Source of the DNA: Thiomicrorhabdus sp. Milos-T2
GTDB lineage: Bacteria > Pseudomonadota > Gammaproteobacteria > Thiomicrospirales > Thiomicrospiraceae
NCBI RefSeq assembly: GCF_000702325.1
Contig: NZ_KL370891.1
Coordinates: 420,209-456,521, forward strand
DNA: 36,313 nucleotides
Direction of reading: 5' to 3'
The position numbers were made by a program, and so were the translations under genes. The notes under the pieces were generated by a model, which was not told the DNA's origin, did no database searches, and worked only from the letters and a program-made list of their open reading frames with translations. Below are positions 6,976-15,180 of this stretch, in pieces; positions within the stretch are counted from its first letter, which is position 1, and every line of letters starts with the position of its first letter.

Positions 6976-8589
6976 CTATTTCTTAATTAAGAAGAGTCCA
7001 CCGGTTATTAATAAGCCTAATTGAATCCAATCTTGGTATTGCGATTCAATAGGGAGTAGTAATCCAAACAGTATTAATACAAACCCAATTGCCCTTTGGC
7101 GTTGCTGGCGATTTTGTTGTTCAAGTTGAGCTTCAATCTTAGCGATTTGCTGTGACTGAATATTTAGACCTTGATGCGATAATCTATTTAAGGTGCTATG
7201 CACCAGGCCTGGTATCTCGGGCGCTTGTTCCATCCAGAAAGGTAGGTTGTTTTTAACTTTTTTGGCCAGTCCTTTTGGTCCAACGCGATCTTGCATCCAA
7301 TCTTCTAAGAATGGTTTTGCAGTATCCCATAGATCTAATTCATCATCTAGTTGGCGACCTAGACCTTCAATGTTTAGTAAGGTTTTCTGCAGTAAGACAA
7401 GTTGCGGTTGTACTTCCATGCCAAAGCGGCGTGCCGTTTGAAATAGGCGCATAAGCACTAAGCCAAAAGAGATATCTTTTAGCGGTCTATCCCAGATAGG
7501 TTCACATACTGAACGAATAGCCGATTCTAATTCATTAACACGTGTTTCGCGAGGAACCCATTCAGACTCAATATGGAGTTCCGATACTCTGAGGTAGTCA
7601 CGGTTAAAGAAGGCTAAAAAGTTTTCAGCAAGATAGCGCTGATCTTCTGGGGTAAGTGTTCCCATTATGCCAAAATCAATTGCGGCATAACGACCGTCAG
7701 GCAGAACAAATATGTTCCCTGGATGCATATCTGCATGGAAAAAGTTGTGTTTGAAGACTTGAGTGAAAAAGATGATGACACCTTTAGCACTTAAGTCGGT
7801 AAGGTCAATGCCTGCTTCAATCAGTTTTTCGGTTTCGCTAATGCGAATACCGCGAATGCGTTCCATCGTCATCACACTTTCAGAGGTGTGAGACCAATAA
7901 ACTTCTGGTACATAAAGTAATTCAGAATTATCAAAATTACGCTTTAACTGCCCCGCATTTGCCGCTTCGCGAATCATATCGAGTTCATCTAAAATGGTTT
8001 TTTCAAACTCTGCGACCACCTCAACAGGGTGCAAGCGGCGAGCAATTTTAACAGCGGCTTCAAGTAGTTTTGCTAGGCTGAACATAATGGAGACATCTTG
8101 TTCAATCACGGGTTTAATGTCTGGACGAACGACTTTAACCACAACTTCCGTTCCTGAATGCATGGTGGCTTCGTGCACTTGAGCAATTGATGCGGATGCC
8201 ATAGGTACAGGATTAAAACTCGCAAAGGCTTCTTCTACCGTTTGGTTTAAACCTTGTTCAATTAGAGCTAAAGAGTGATTTTCATCAAAAGGTGGGCAGT
8301 CATCTTGGAGTTTAGCGAGTTCAAGTGAAATATCGTGCGGTAATAAATCTTTACGTGTTGATAAGGCTTGACCCAGTTTAATAAAAATAGGCCCTAATTC
8401 TTCTAAAGATAAGCGTATACGTTCTCCACGTGAAGCGTTAGAGCCACTATTCCAGTTCCACGGAAAAATTTTGTTTACCAAAATTAGCCACGCATATTTA
8501 GTGTCGCTCAATACCAACTTATCGATCTGGTAATGGCTTAACACGCGGTTAATTTTGATAATGCGGAGAATTTTTTTAAATATCTTCAT
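6976..8589 (-). CDS. ubiB: UbiB, ABC1-family kinase-like protein of ubiquinone synthesis
   Basis: 537 residues, normal length. It has the ABC1/UbiB marks: the KxGQ motif (IFIKLGQALSTR, K71-Q74), an Ala/Ser nucleotide loop (ASASIAQVHEA, 131-141), the conserved Lys (VVVKVVRPDI, ~152), HADMHPGNIF and the DFG metal motif (AAIDFGIMG). Two C-terminal membrane helices (RAIGFVLILFGLLLPIE and DWIQLGLLITGGLFLIKK) anchor it to the inner membrane. Known members have ATPase activity and help bring hydrophobic ubiquinone intermediates to the Ubi enzymes. It is last in the ubiE-ubiJ-ubiB set, 58 bases after ubiJ. One dispersed palindrome copy lies within it. The ATG has no clear ribosome site. Confidence 0.96.
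   Translation of the reverse strand: MKIFKKILRIIKINRVLSHYQIDKLVLSDTKYAWLILVNKIFPWNWNSGSNASRGERIRLSLEELGPIFIKLGQALSTRKDLLPHDISLELAKLQDDCPPFDENHSLALIEQGLNQTVEEAFASFNPVPMASASIAQVHEATMHSGTEVVVKVVRPDIKPVIEQDVSIMFSLAKLLEAAVKIARRLHPVEVVAEFEKTILDELDMIREAANAGQLKRNFDNSELLYVPEVYWSHTSESVMTMERIRGIRISETEKLIEAGIDLTDLSAKGVIIFFTQVFKHNFFHADMHPGNIFVLPDGRYAAIDFGIMGTLTPEDQRYLAENFLAFFNRDYLRVSELHIESEWVPRETRVNELESAIRSVCEPIWDRPLKDISFGLVLMRLFQTARRFGMEVQPQLVLLQKTLLNIEGLGRQLDDELDLWDTAKPFLEDWMQDRVGPKGLAKKVKNNLPFWMEQAPEIPGLVHSTLNRLSHQGLNIQSQQIAKIEAQLEQQNRQQRQRAIGFVLILFGLLLPIESQYQDWIQLGLLITGGLFLIKK
7202..7213. repeat. CCAGGCCTGG dispersed palindrome, copy 4
   Basis: ACCAGGCCTGGT inside ubiB, read on the minus strand as I-P-G-L-V. 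Confidence 0.85.
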
Positions 8590-8647
8590 ATAGATTAGGT
8601 TGTCTTATAAATGTGGATTAGCATGATTTTAGTGTTTATTGGCATGC

Positions 8648-9256
8648 TTAATTAATGGTTTTACTGAGCTTTTCTATGCGTTCCGCAATTTGCTCAACCT
8701 TAGTTTGTGTTTGCTCAATGTCTTGTATTAAGTGAGACACTTGATTCTGAGTAGGAAGCGCATTGATTTCAAATTGCAGATATTCTCGAATGGTGTCACT
8801 CGCGTACTGTTTGGCGTGTTGTTTTTTTGCTAACAATGAACGCACACCATGACCCACTTTAAAAGCCACTAAGTCGCCGGTGTAATGTGAAAGGTGTTCT
8901 TCCCAATCAATCTCTAATTTTTGCATGGCATTGACAAATGTCTGTGCCGTGTTTAGGTCGCCTTTAATAAATTTATGTTCAAAAGGTTCTCCTAAACTAA
9001 GAGCGATGAGTTGCCTCATGCCGGTTTTTATGGTGGCGTCAGCTTCACCTTTTAGAAAACCTTGGGTAGAAATTTTGCACTGATTGATAATGCAAAATAT
9101 AGGCGTTTTTAAGGGAGCAATCCAAAGTTCAATGACTTTGCCATCCAGCGCTTCAAAAACACGCCCTTGCTCTTCATCTAAATGAATAGCCGTATTGATT
9201 GCTAATTCAATGGTTTTAGAAAAACTCAAATTTACAAGGCCTGGTTGTTTTGTCAT
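8648..9256 (-). CDS. ubiJ: UbiJ, SCP2-domain lipid-binding accessory factor
   Basis: 202 residues. Residues ~10-110 form an SCP2-like sterol-carrier domain (FCIINQCKISTQGFLKGEADATIKTG, GDLNTAQTFVNAMQKLEIDWEEHLS). The C-terminal helix (VSHLIQDIEQTQTKVEQIAERIEKLSKTI, ~172-201) is a coiled coil, the usual UbiJ layout. UbiJ binds ubiquinone intermediates and organises the soluble Ubi complex. Its place between ubiE and ubiB confirms the call. Unusually, 285 bases separate it from ubiE, filled largely by a structured repeat. A degenerate palindrome copy (AGGCCTGG, 9237-9244) is at its start, coding Q-P-G-L-V. Confidence 0.9.
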   Translation of the reverse strand: MTKQPGLVNLSFSKTIELAINTAIHLDEEQGRVFEALDGKVIELWIAPLKTPIFCIINQCKISTQGFLKGEADATIKTGMRQLIALSLGEPFEHKFIKGDLNTAQTFVNAMQKLEIDWEEHLSHYTGDLVAFKVGHGVRSLLAKKQHAKQYASDTIREYLQFEINALPTQNQVSHLIQDIEQTQTKVEQIAERIEKLSKTIN

Positions 9257-9325
9257 GACATAAATCCAATGTTAAATTGCATGATTTTAATGATATATAA
9301 ATCCATTAAGTGTTCTGTATTCAGT

Positions 9326-9351
9326 CTTATTTATTAAGCTTATTTATTAAG
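9326..9351. repeat. Tandem 13-bp repeat in the ubiE-ubiJ gap
   Basis: CTTATTTATTAAG occurs twice head to tail. It is AT-rich, in the untranslated gap, and no role is apparent. Confidence 0.6.
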
Positions 9352-9432
9352 TCTTATTCTAGATAGTTTAGAAGTATGTAATGCGCATTTACTTTTTATT
9401 TTGTAATTAAACAATCTATTGGTTTTAGGCAG

Positions 9433-9538
9433 TTTAGAAGTTCTTAAAGTGCGCTAGTTCAAGGAAATGAGAGGGAGTTTACAAGTGTAAACGACCGAAC
9501 ATTGACGAAGAGATAGCGCGCTTTAAGGGCTTTCTAAA
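9433..9538. repeat. Long inverted-repeat element, nested hairpins, between ubiE and ubiJ
   Basis: The arms 9433-9456 (TTTAGAA...CTTAAAGTGCGCTA) and 9514-9538 (TAGCGCGCTTTAAG...TTCTAAA) are nearly exact reverse complements over about 24 bases. The inner ~57 bases contain a second perfect hairpin, GTTTACA-AG-TGTAAAC (9477-9492). The whole unit begins and ends with short matching ends (TTTAGAA/TTCTAAA), like a small non-autonomous repeat of the REP/MITE kind. It starts just past the ubiE stop codon and would form a strong structure in the ubiE-ubiJ transcript. Confidence 0.75.
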
Positions 9539-9541
9539 TGT

Positions 9542-10294
9542 CTAAAACTTCCAGGCACGGTGGAGCGCTACTATCCCCTCGGACATATTTAAGTACTCTG
9601 CCTTATCAAACCCTGCATCTAACATCATTTGCTTTAGGGTTTCTTGGTCAGGGTGCATACGAATGGATTCTGCTAAATACTGGTAACTCGCTTCGTCATC
9701 AGCAATGAATTTACCCATCTTAGGTAAGATATTAAATGAGTAAAAGTCATAAAATTTGGCTAGCATGGGTTGCGTGACTTTTGAAAACTCTAAAACTAAG
9801 AGCTGTCCGCCTGGTTTTAACACTCGGCAAAGTTCTTCTAATGCTTTGTCTTTATTAGTGACATTTCGCAAGCCAAAGGCAATGGTGGCAACATCAAACG
9901 TGTTGTCTGGAAATCCAAGAGCTTCGGCATTGGTGATGGTGTAATCTACATTACCAACAATGCCTTCGTTAATTAAACGATCACGTCCAACACGCACCAT
10001 GCTTTCATTAATATCGGCTAGAACAACCTTTCCGTCTTTACCCACACGTTTGGCAAAGGCTTTGGTTAAATCGCCAGTCCCACCAGCTAAATCTAAAACT
10101 TTATTACCCGGTCTAACGCCACTTAATTCTATGGTTTTACGTTTCCAAACTCGGTGAATTCCCATGGACATGACATCATTCATAATGTCGTAATTGCCTG
10201 CTACTGAGTCAAATACGCCTTTGACCTTTTTGACTTTTTCTTCTAGCGGAACTTCCGCAAATCCAAAATCGATGGTTTTTTTATCTTGACTCAT
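9542..10294 (-). CDS. ubiE: UbiE, ubiquinone/menaquinone C-methyltransferase
   Basis: 250 residues, full length. The start [19 protein letters not shown] and the SAM-binding motif [21 protein letters not shown] (motif I) are typical of UbiE, followed by [27 protein letters not shown] and LLVLEFSKV. It methylates the ring of demethoxy-ubiquinol (and demethylmenaquinol where present) using S-adenosylmethionine. It lies 54 bases after the DUF971 gene and is probably cotranscribed with hslU and DUF971. AAAGG precedes the ATG. Confidence 0.97.
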   Translation of the reverse strand: MSQDKKTIDFGFAEVPLEEKVKKVKGVFDSVAGNYDIMNDVMSMGIHRVWKRKTIELSGVRPGNKVLDLAGGTGDLTKAFAKRVGKDGKVVLADINESMVRVGRDRLINEGIVGNVDYTITNAEALGFPDNTFDVATIAFGLRNVTNKDKALEELCRVLKPGGQLLVLEFSKVTQPMLAKFYDFYSFNILPKMGKFIADDEASYQYLAESIRMHPDQETLKQMMLDAGFDKAEYLNMSEGIVALHRAWKF

Positions 10295-10348
10295 AACAGA
10301 ACCTTTTAAAGTGTTGGTTATTGTAATATTGGCTGTTCTAAATATTGG

Positions 10349-10738
10349 TTACTTTGGGTTTTTAATGCTGTCTTGCATTTGCGTTAACTCAGGGTGTTGG
10401 TGACCAGCCCGCATAACTCTGCGTAAGTAACCAACCCAGTAATCTTCTTGATTTTTGCCTAAATCGTATAGACGTTCCCAGGTATAAAGCCCGGTGTCAT
10501 GACCATCATCAAAATGGAGTTTTACTGCGTAGTTACCAACAGGAGTAATATTCTCAATATTTACGTCTTGTTTGTCTAATTGTAAAACTTCTTGACCCGG
10601 CGCGTGACCGGTTACTTCTGCCGACTGTGAGTAAACACGTAAAAATTCACAACTAAAGGTAAATTCTTCACCGGTGTCAAAAGTGACCTCTAAGGTTTTT
10701 GACTTTTGGTGAAGTTTTATATCAGTAGGATGAGGCAT
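10349..10738 (-). CDS. DUF971 (GBBH-like N-terminal domain) protein
   Basis: 129 residues of the DUF971 family, which is related to the N-terminal domain of gamma-butyrobetaine hydroxylase. The core is PTDIKLHQKSKTLEVTFDTGEEFTFSCEFLRVYS, then GNYAVKLHFDDGHDTGLYTWERLYDLG, the family hallmark (H-DDGH-SGIYSW pattern). It starts 10 bases after the hslU stop codon and so is in its operon; hslU-DUF971-ubiE is a common gammaproteobacterial order. A role in Fe-S or quinone metabolism has been suggested for relatives, but the function here is unknown. Confidence 0.92.
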   Translation of the reverse strand: MPHPTDIKLHQKSKTLEVTFDTGEEFTFSCEFLRVYSQSAEVTGHAPGQEVLQLDKQDVNIENITPVGNYAVKLHFDDGHDTGLYTWERLYDLGKNQEDYWVGYLRRVMRAGHQHPELTQMQDSIKNPK

Positions 10739-10748
10739 TTAGGCAACC

Positions 10749-12071
10749 TTATAAAATGTACTGTGATAAATCTTGGTCAACAGCCAACTCACCTAAACGT
10801 TCATCAACCATTGCGGCATTAACAATAATGTTAGCACCAGGCATGGTAGGTGCTTCAAAGGAGACATCTTCCAGTAAACGTTCTAATACGGTGTGCAAAC
10901 GACGTGCGCCAATATTTTCTGTGCTTTCGTTAACCTGGTAGGCAATCTCGGCCAAACGTTCAATGCCATCTTCAGTAAAGCTTAACTCTACGCCTTCTGT
11001 TTTTAGTAGGGCAATGGCTTGTGTGGTTAATGCTGCTTTTGGCTCTGTTAAAATTCGCACAAAATCTTCTACACGTAAAGACTGCAATTCTACTCTAATG
11101 GGTAAGCGACCTTGTAGCTCAGGAATTAAATCGGATGGCTTAGAAAGATGAAAGGCTCCCGAAGCGATAAATAGAATATGGTCGGTTTTTATCATGCCAA
11201 ATTTAGTAGATACAGTGCTACCTTCAATTAAGGGTAATAGGTCACGCTGTACCCCTTCACGAGAGACTTCTCCACCGCCACTAGCATCTTGGCGTTTGGC
11301 CACTTTGTCAATTTCGTCAATAAATACAATCCCGTTTTGTTCAACACTTTCAATGGCTTGTGATTTAATGTCTTCTTCATTAACTAAACGCTGAGCTTCT
11401 TCTTCTGTTAGGGCTTTGAGCGCTTTGTTAATAGGCAGTTTACGTTTTTCTTTTTTGTCTTTGCCCATGCCTTCAAACATACCCTGCAATTGCTGGGTCA
11501 TCTCTTCCATGCCTGGTGCGCCTAAAATTTCAACATGTGCTGGTGTTGCCGCTAAGTCAATTTCAATCTCTTTAGTATCTAAATCGCCTTCACGTAAACG
11601 TTTGCGAAACTTTTGACGAGTTTCTGACATATTGTCATAACTCTCTTCTTCACGACCACGAGCAGGGGGCAGTAAAATGTCTAAAATACGTTCTTCTGCG
11701 TTATCTTCTGCTTTACGTTGCACATTTTGAATGGCGTTTTCACGCATCATTTTTACAGCGCTTTCTGCTAGGTCACGAATAATGGATTCTACATCGCGTC
11801 CAACGTAACCCACTTCAGTAAATTTAGTGGCTTCAATTTTTAAAAAAGGCGCATTTGCTAATTTAGCTAAACGACGAGCAATTTCTGTTTTACCTACCCC
11901 GGTAGGACCAATCATTAGAATGTTTTTTGGCGTGACTTCTGTACGAAGATCATCCGCAAGTTGAGCGCGTCTCCAGCGATTACGCAAGGCTATGGCTACG
12001 GCTCTTTTAGCTTCAGCCTGACCAACAATGTGAGAATCTAAACTGTTAACGATTTCTTTTGGCGTCATCAT
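10749..12071 (-). CDS. hslU: HslU, ATPase unfoldase of the HslVU protease
   Basis: 440 residues. N-terminal [21 protein letters not shown] is diagnostic; Walker A GPTGVGKT at 55-62; the GYVGRDVE pore motif (~88-95); the I-domain in the middle; Walker B VFIDEIDK; sensor/arginine region [17 protein letters not shown]; and a C-terminus ending DLSQYIL, the tail that inserts into HslV and activates it. It unfolds substrates for the HslV peptidase. Its partner hslV is not adjacent but 13 kb away on the other strand. It is first in a minus-strand set with DUF971 and ubiE. Two consecutive ATG codons (12071 and 12068) could start it. Confidence 0.97.
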   Translation of the reverse strand: MMTPKEIVNSLDSHIVGQAEAKRAVAIALRNRWRRAQLADDLRTEVTPKNILMIGPTGVGKTEIARRLAKLANAPFLKIEATKFTEVGYVGRDVESIIRDLAESAVKMMRENAIQNVQRKAEDNAEERILDILLPPARGREEESYDNMSETRQKFRKRLREGDLDTKEIEIDLAATPAHVEILGAPGMEEMTQQLQGMFEGMGKDKKEKRKLPINKALKALTEEEAQRLVNEEDIKSQAIESVEQNGIVFIDEIDKVAKRQDASGGGEVSREGVQRDLLPLIEGSTVSTKFGMIKTDHILFIASGAFHLSKPSDLIPELQGRLPIRVELQSLRVEDFVRILTEPKAALTTQAIALLKTEGVELSFTEDGIERLAEIAYQVNESTENIGARRLHTVLERLLEDVSFEAPTMPGANIIVNAAMVDERLGELAVDQDLSQYIL

Positions 12072-12112
12072 CTAAAAAAGGGTCCTTAATTAATTTAATA
12101 AATTGTCGACAC

Positions 12113-12118
12113 ATTATA
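12113..12118 (-). promoter_or_regulatory. Candidate -10 box for hslU
   Basis: A perfect TATAAT on the minus strand, 42 bases before the hslU ATG. No convincing -35 or heat-shock (sigma-32) -35 element was seen upstream. This gap (12072-12216) also holds the dapF promoter, which I could not place. Confidence 0.4.
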
Positions 12119-12216
12119 AAGGAAAAGTGATGGCTTTGTGCGCGTATGGTTTGCGTATCGACTATATGCGTGATAAATTCGCATTATAGAAAAAACTACC
12201 AATTTTAAGGATAACC

Positions 12217-13080
12217 ATGTCAGTGCAAATAGTCGCTACGGAGTTTGCTTCGCAGCCAGTTAAATTCACCAAAATGCAGGGTCTAGGAAATGACTTTATG
12301 GTGATTGATGCAATTCATCAATCTGTGCAATTAGAAGCCACAAAAATTCGTGAATGGTCAGATAGAAATTTTGGAATAGGTTTTGATCAACTTTTAGTCG
12401 TTGAAAAACCTACCCAGGATAATGTTGATTTTCGTTACCGTATTTTTAATGCGGATGGTTCTGAAGTGCAGCAATGTGGAAATGGTGCTCGTTGTTTTGC
12501 GCGTTTTGTTTATGACAAAGGTTTAACCGATAAAACTGAGATAACTGTAGAAACCGCTTCTGGTGTGATCGTGCTTTATATTGAAGCGCAAGGTTTTGTT
12601 AGAGTGAATATGGGCTTGCCAAATTTTGAACCGAGTAGCTTACCTTTTTTGGCTGAAACTCAGCAAGAAGAGTATGCAATCAATGTATTGGGAGAAACCT
12701 TGTTAATTGGTGCGGTTTCCATGGGAAATCCACATGCGGTATTACCTGTGGATGATGTTAAAACCGCTCCGGTTGAAAAGTTCGGTAAGGCGCTAGAGTC
12801 TCACCCCATGTTTCCAGAGAGAGTTAATGTGGGGTTTGCACAAAAAATAGATAAAACCCATATTCGCCTGCGCGTTTATGAACGCGGTGCAGCAGAGACT
12901 TTAGCGTGCGGCACAGGTGCTTGTGCGGCAATGGTTGTGCTGCGCCAGTGGCAGCAAGTTGGTGATGAGGTTACGGTGACTTTGCCGGGGGGCGATTTAT
13001 TGATTCAATGGAACGGTGAAAAAGATTCCCCCGTATGGATGAGTGGCCCAGCGGTTAGCGTTTTTGAAGGAGAAATTTAA
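12217..13080 (+). CDS. dapF: DapF, diaminopimelate epimerase
   Basis: 287 residues. Converts LL- to meso-diaminopimelate for lysine and peptidoglycan synthesis in the cytoplasm. Both catalytic cysteines are in place: C87 in NADGSEVQQCGNGARCFARF and C231 in ERGAAETLACGTGACAAM. The family start KFTKMQGLGNDFMVID is preceded by about 14 extra residues, yet AAGGAT upstream of the ATG at 12217 supports the longer form. Divergent from hslU and first of a compact operon: its TAA abuts the ATG of the next gene. Confidence 0.97.
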   Translation: MSVQIVATEFASQPVKFTKMQGLGNDFMVIDAIHQSVQLEATKIREWSDRNFGIGFDQLLVVEKPTQDNVDFRYRIFNADGSEVQQCGNGARCFARFVYDKGLTDKTEITVETASGVIVLYIEAQGFVRVNMGLPNFEPSSLPFLAETQQEEYAINVLGETLLIGAVSMGNPHAVLPVDDVKTAPVEKFGKALESHPMFPERVNVGFAQKIDKTHIRLRVYERGAAETLACGTGACAAMVVLRQWQQVGDEVTVTLPGGDLLIQWNGEKDSPVWMSGPAVSVFEGEI

Positions 13081-13782
13081 ATGAGTCATCGCGCGGTTAC
13101 GGGGCCTTTAAGTGACTCGAAAGTTTCAGCAGAAGAAGTGGTTAATTACTTAAGCCATAACCCTAAATTTTTTCATATATTTCCCAACTTGTTGGATGAT
13201 TTGAGTATTCCTCACCCTAAAACGGGGGATGCGGTTTCGTTGCTAGAACGTCAGGTTTTTCAGTTGCGTGAACAGCGTGATACGCTAAAGATTGAAGTAG
13301 ATAATTTGGTGGATGTGGCAACTGAAAATGGTCAATTATTTTATAAGGTACAGCTATTTACTAAGGCGTTAATGGCGACCCAAACAGAACAAGATTTAGT
13401 GACTGAAGTTTATGCGCAAATGCAGAACTTGTTTGAGGTTGATCAAGTGGCCATGGTTTCTTGGGATGTTCCTAAAACGAGTTTGCAAGGCATTACCCAG
13501 CTTGGAGTAAGTCAATCTTGGTCCGAAGCCTTAAAAACCTCTTTAAACCCCCATAAACCAATCTGTGGTTTGTTAGAAAATGAGTGGCAAAACGGTCTGT
13601 TTCATACAGAAGATGCGATGCAGTCAGTGTGCCTTTTACCTATGGGGGTCGAAGCGGTATGGGGCGTATTGGCTTTAGGTAGTAAAACCAATCGTTTTCA
13701 TCCTGACTTAGGAACGTATTTTTTAAATATTATGGCTGAGCTTATTGGTGCTCGCCTCAATCATTTGTTTGAGAAGTCTTAA
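13081..13782 (+). CDS. DUF484 family protein
   Basis: 233 residues, the GAF-fold DUF484 family found between dapF and xerC in many gammaproteobacteria. N-terminal VVNYLSHNPKFFHIFPNLLDDLSIPHP is the family signature, then a coiled coil (LLERQVFQLREQRDTLKIEVDNLVDVATEN, ~55-85) and a GAF-like domain with LGSKTNRFHPDLGTYFLNIMAELIGARL at the end. Molecular role unknown. It directly follows dapF and precedes xerC by two bases. Confidence 0.92.
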   Translation: MSHRAVTGPLSDSKVSAEEVVNYLSHNPKFFHIFPNLLDDLSIPHPKTGDAVSLLERQVFQLREQRDTLKIEVDNLVDVATENGQLFYKVQLFTKALMATQTEQDLVTEVYAQMQNLFEVDQVAMVSWDVPKTSLQGITQLGVSQSWSEALKTSLNPHKPICGLLENEWQNGLFHTEDAMQSVCLLPMGVEAVWGVLALGSKTNRFHPDLGTYFLNIMAELIGARLNHLFEKS

Positions 13783-13784
13783 TA

Positions 13785-14792
13785 ATGACGACGCTTAAAG
13801 CGAATTTTAGTCCTTCAAAAAATCATGCTTTAGGCAGTTTTATTCGCCATTTGCAATCTCAAAACAAATCCATTCATACGGTTAAAAACTATCAGCGAGA
13901 TATTGAAGACTTTTTAGGGTTTTATTTGGCGGATGATTTAGAGGTTAGTGTTGCCCAAAATACAGAAAATCAAACGTTTGATCCAGAAAAACATAAATCT
14001 CAGTTAGGTAATGCGATTGTCGGCTTTAAGGATTGGTCGTTAATCGATTCTCAGGGTATTCGCGCCTTTTTAGCCTATCGAGTACAGCATGGAATTAGTG
14101 CTCGAACTTTAGCTAGGCAGCTCTCTGCAATTCGTTCTTTTTATGACTATTTGTTAGAAAAAACGTTAGTCCTTAAAAACCCCGCTAAAGGTGTTAAGGC
14201 ACCCAAACAACCACAGCCTTTGCCAAAAAGTGTCGATGTGGATTGGATGCAACGTTTATTAGACCAGCCGCTAGAAACTTGGCAGGATGTTCGTGATCAA
14301 GCGATGTTTGAACTCCTATATTCTGCTGGCTTACGTGTCTCGGAATTGGCTGAACTCGATTTATCACCAGGCCTGGATGAATCTCAGTCTGGTTGGGTTC
14401 GTGTTTTAGGTAAGGGGCAAAAAGAACGTTTAGCACCGGTAGGATCTAAATCACTTTTGGCCTTAACGAACTGGCTAGAGATTCGTAATGAATACGCTAA
14501 CGACGATGAGCAAGCGGTTTTTGTGAATCAGCGTGGTAATCGTTTAAGCGTGCGTTCCATTCAAAATCAATTAGACAAACGCACAACCCTAGCAGGCCTG
14601 CCAACTAAGATGTCACCTCACAGATTGCGACACGCCTGTGCCACTCATGTGTTGGAATCTAGTGGCGATTTAAGAGCGGTTCAAGAGATTTTAGGGCACG
14701 CAAACCTTTCTACTACTCAAATCTATACTAAGTTAGATCTTCAGCATTTAGCCCAGGTTTACGATAAAGCACATCCTCGTGCAAAAAAATAA
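13785..14792 (+). CDS. xerC: XerC, tyrosine recombinase for chromosome dimer resolution
   Basis: 335 residues. N-terminal core-binding domain (LGSFIRHLQSQNKSIHTVKNYQRDIEDFLGFY) and C-terminal catalytic domain with R184 (GLRVSELAEL), K210, H279 and R282 (SPHRLRHACATHVL), H305 (LGHANLSTTQIY) and nucleophile Y314. With XerD it recombines dif sites. It is longer than the usual ~300 residues because of an insertion at about 50-82 (VSVAQNTENQTFDPEKHKSQ), which makes the linker between helices unusual. Context dapF-DUF484-xerC supports XerC over XerD. One palindrome copy lies at 14367. Confidence 0.95.
   Translation: MTTLKANFSPSKNHALGSFIRHLQSQNKSIHTVKNYQRDIEDFLGFYLADDLEVSVAQNTENQTFDPEKHKSQLGNAIVGFKDWSLIDSQGIRAFLAYRVQHGISARTLARQLSAIRSFYDYLLEKTLVLKNPAKGVKAPKQPQPLPKSVDVDWMQRLLDQPLETWQDVRDQAMFELLYSAGLRVSELAELDLSPGLDESQSGWVRVLGKGQKERLAPVGSKSLLALTNWLEIRNEYANDDEQAVFVNQRGNRLSVRSIQNQLDKRTTLAGLPTKMSPHRLRHACATHVLESSGDLRAVQEILGHANLSTTQIYTKLDLQHLAQVYDKAHPRAKK
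14367..14376. repeat. CCAGGCCTGG dispersed palindrome, copy 5
   Basis: Exact 10-mer inside xerC, coding S-P-G-L-D. A degenerate relative (GCAGGCCTGC, 14592-14601) lies further on in the same gene. Confidence 0.8.
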
Positions 14793-15180
14793 ACTGAGAT
14801 TTTTCAGAGTTACCCAATGAAAAAACGATGATTCGCTTTTAGCCTAAAAGCCAGTAAGTATTTAGTCATTTTAATCATGGATGTTCGTAAATGGCCATGG
14901 TGCGATGAGAATTCAATACATACTAAAAATTGTTTTTAAAGTTTATTACCTACATTGTTCTTAGGTACAGTAGTTTGAATTTTATGATGGATGTATGATG
15001 TTATTGTAATCTTAGTAGTTTAATGATTAGTTAGACCTTTTCAGGGGTAGCTTTTTTATTGGCGCAAACGCCTTGTGCAAATATTATATTAAGTCTTTTT
15101 TATCTAAAGACCTTTTAAAAAGCTTTAAGAACTTATGATTGGCTTTTTTTTTAAAATAGTAAATTTCTCTGGGAGTAGAG
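14793..15180 (+). other. Long intergenic leader before the adhesin gene
   Basis: 388 bases without a gene. Near xerC is an inverted repeat GCTTTTAG-C-CTAAAAGC (14835-14851) lacking a T-run. Then a TACCTA-N9-TAGGTA palindrome (14947-14967). Closer to the adhesin are small hairpins: GGCG-CAAA-CGCC (15061-15072) and GTCTTT-N7-AAAGAC (15093-15111), followed by T/A-rich sequence. These suggest a structured, regulated 5' leader, but no known riboswitch was recognised. Confidence 0.5.
14947..14967. promoter_or_regulatory. TACCTA-N9-TAGGTA inverted repeat upstream of the adhesin
   Basis: Six-base perfect arms 9 bases apart, centred 224 bases before the adhesin ATG. The arms are identical to the outer arms of the palindrome at 1306-1327 (spacer 10 there). 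Candidate operator. Confidence 0.4.

Noticed and set aside
15061-15111. Possible c-di-GMP (GEMM) riboswitch before the adhesin
   Set aside because: Hairpins exist and the context is tempting, but the conserved GEMM core and tetraloop-receptor parts could not be found.
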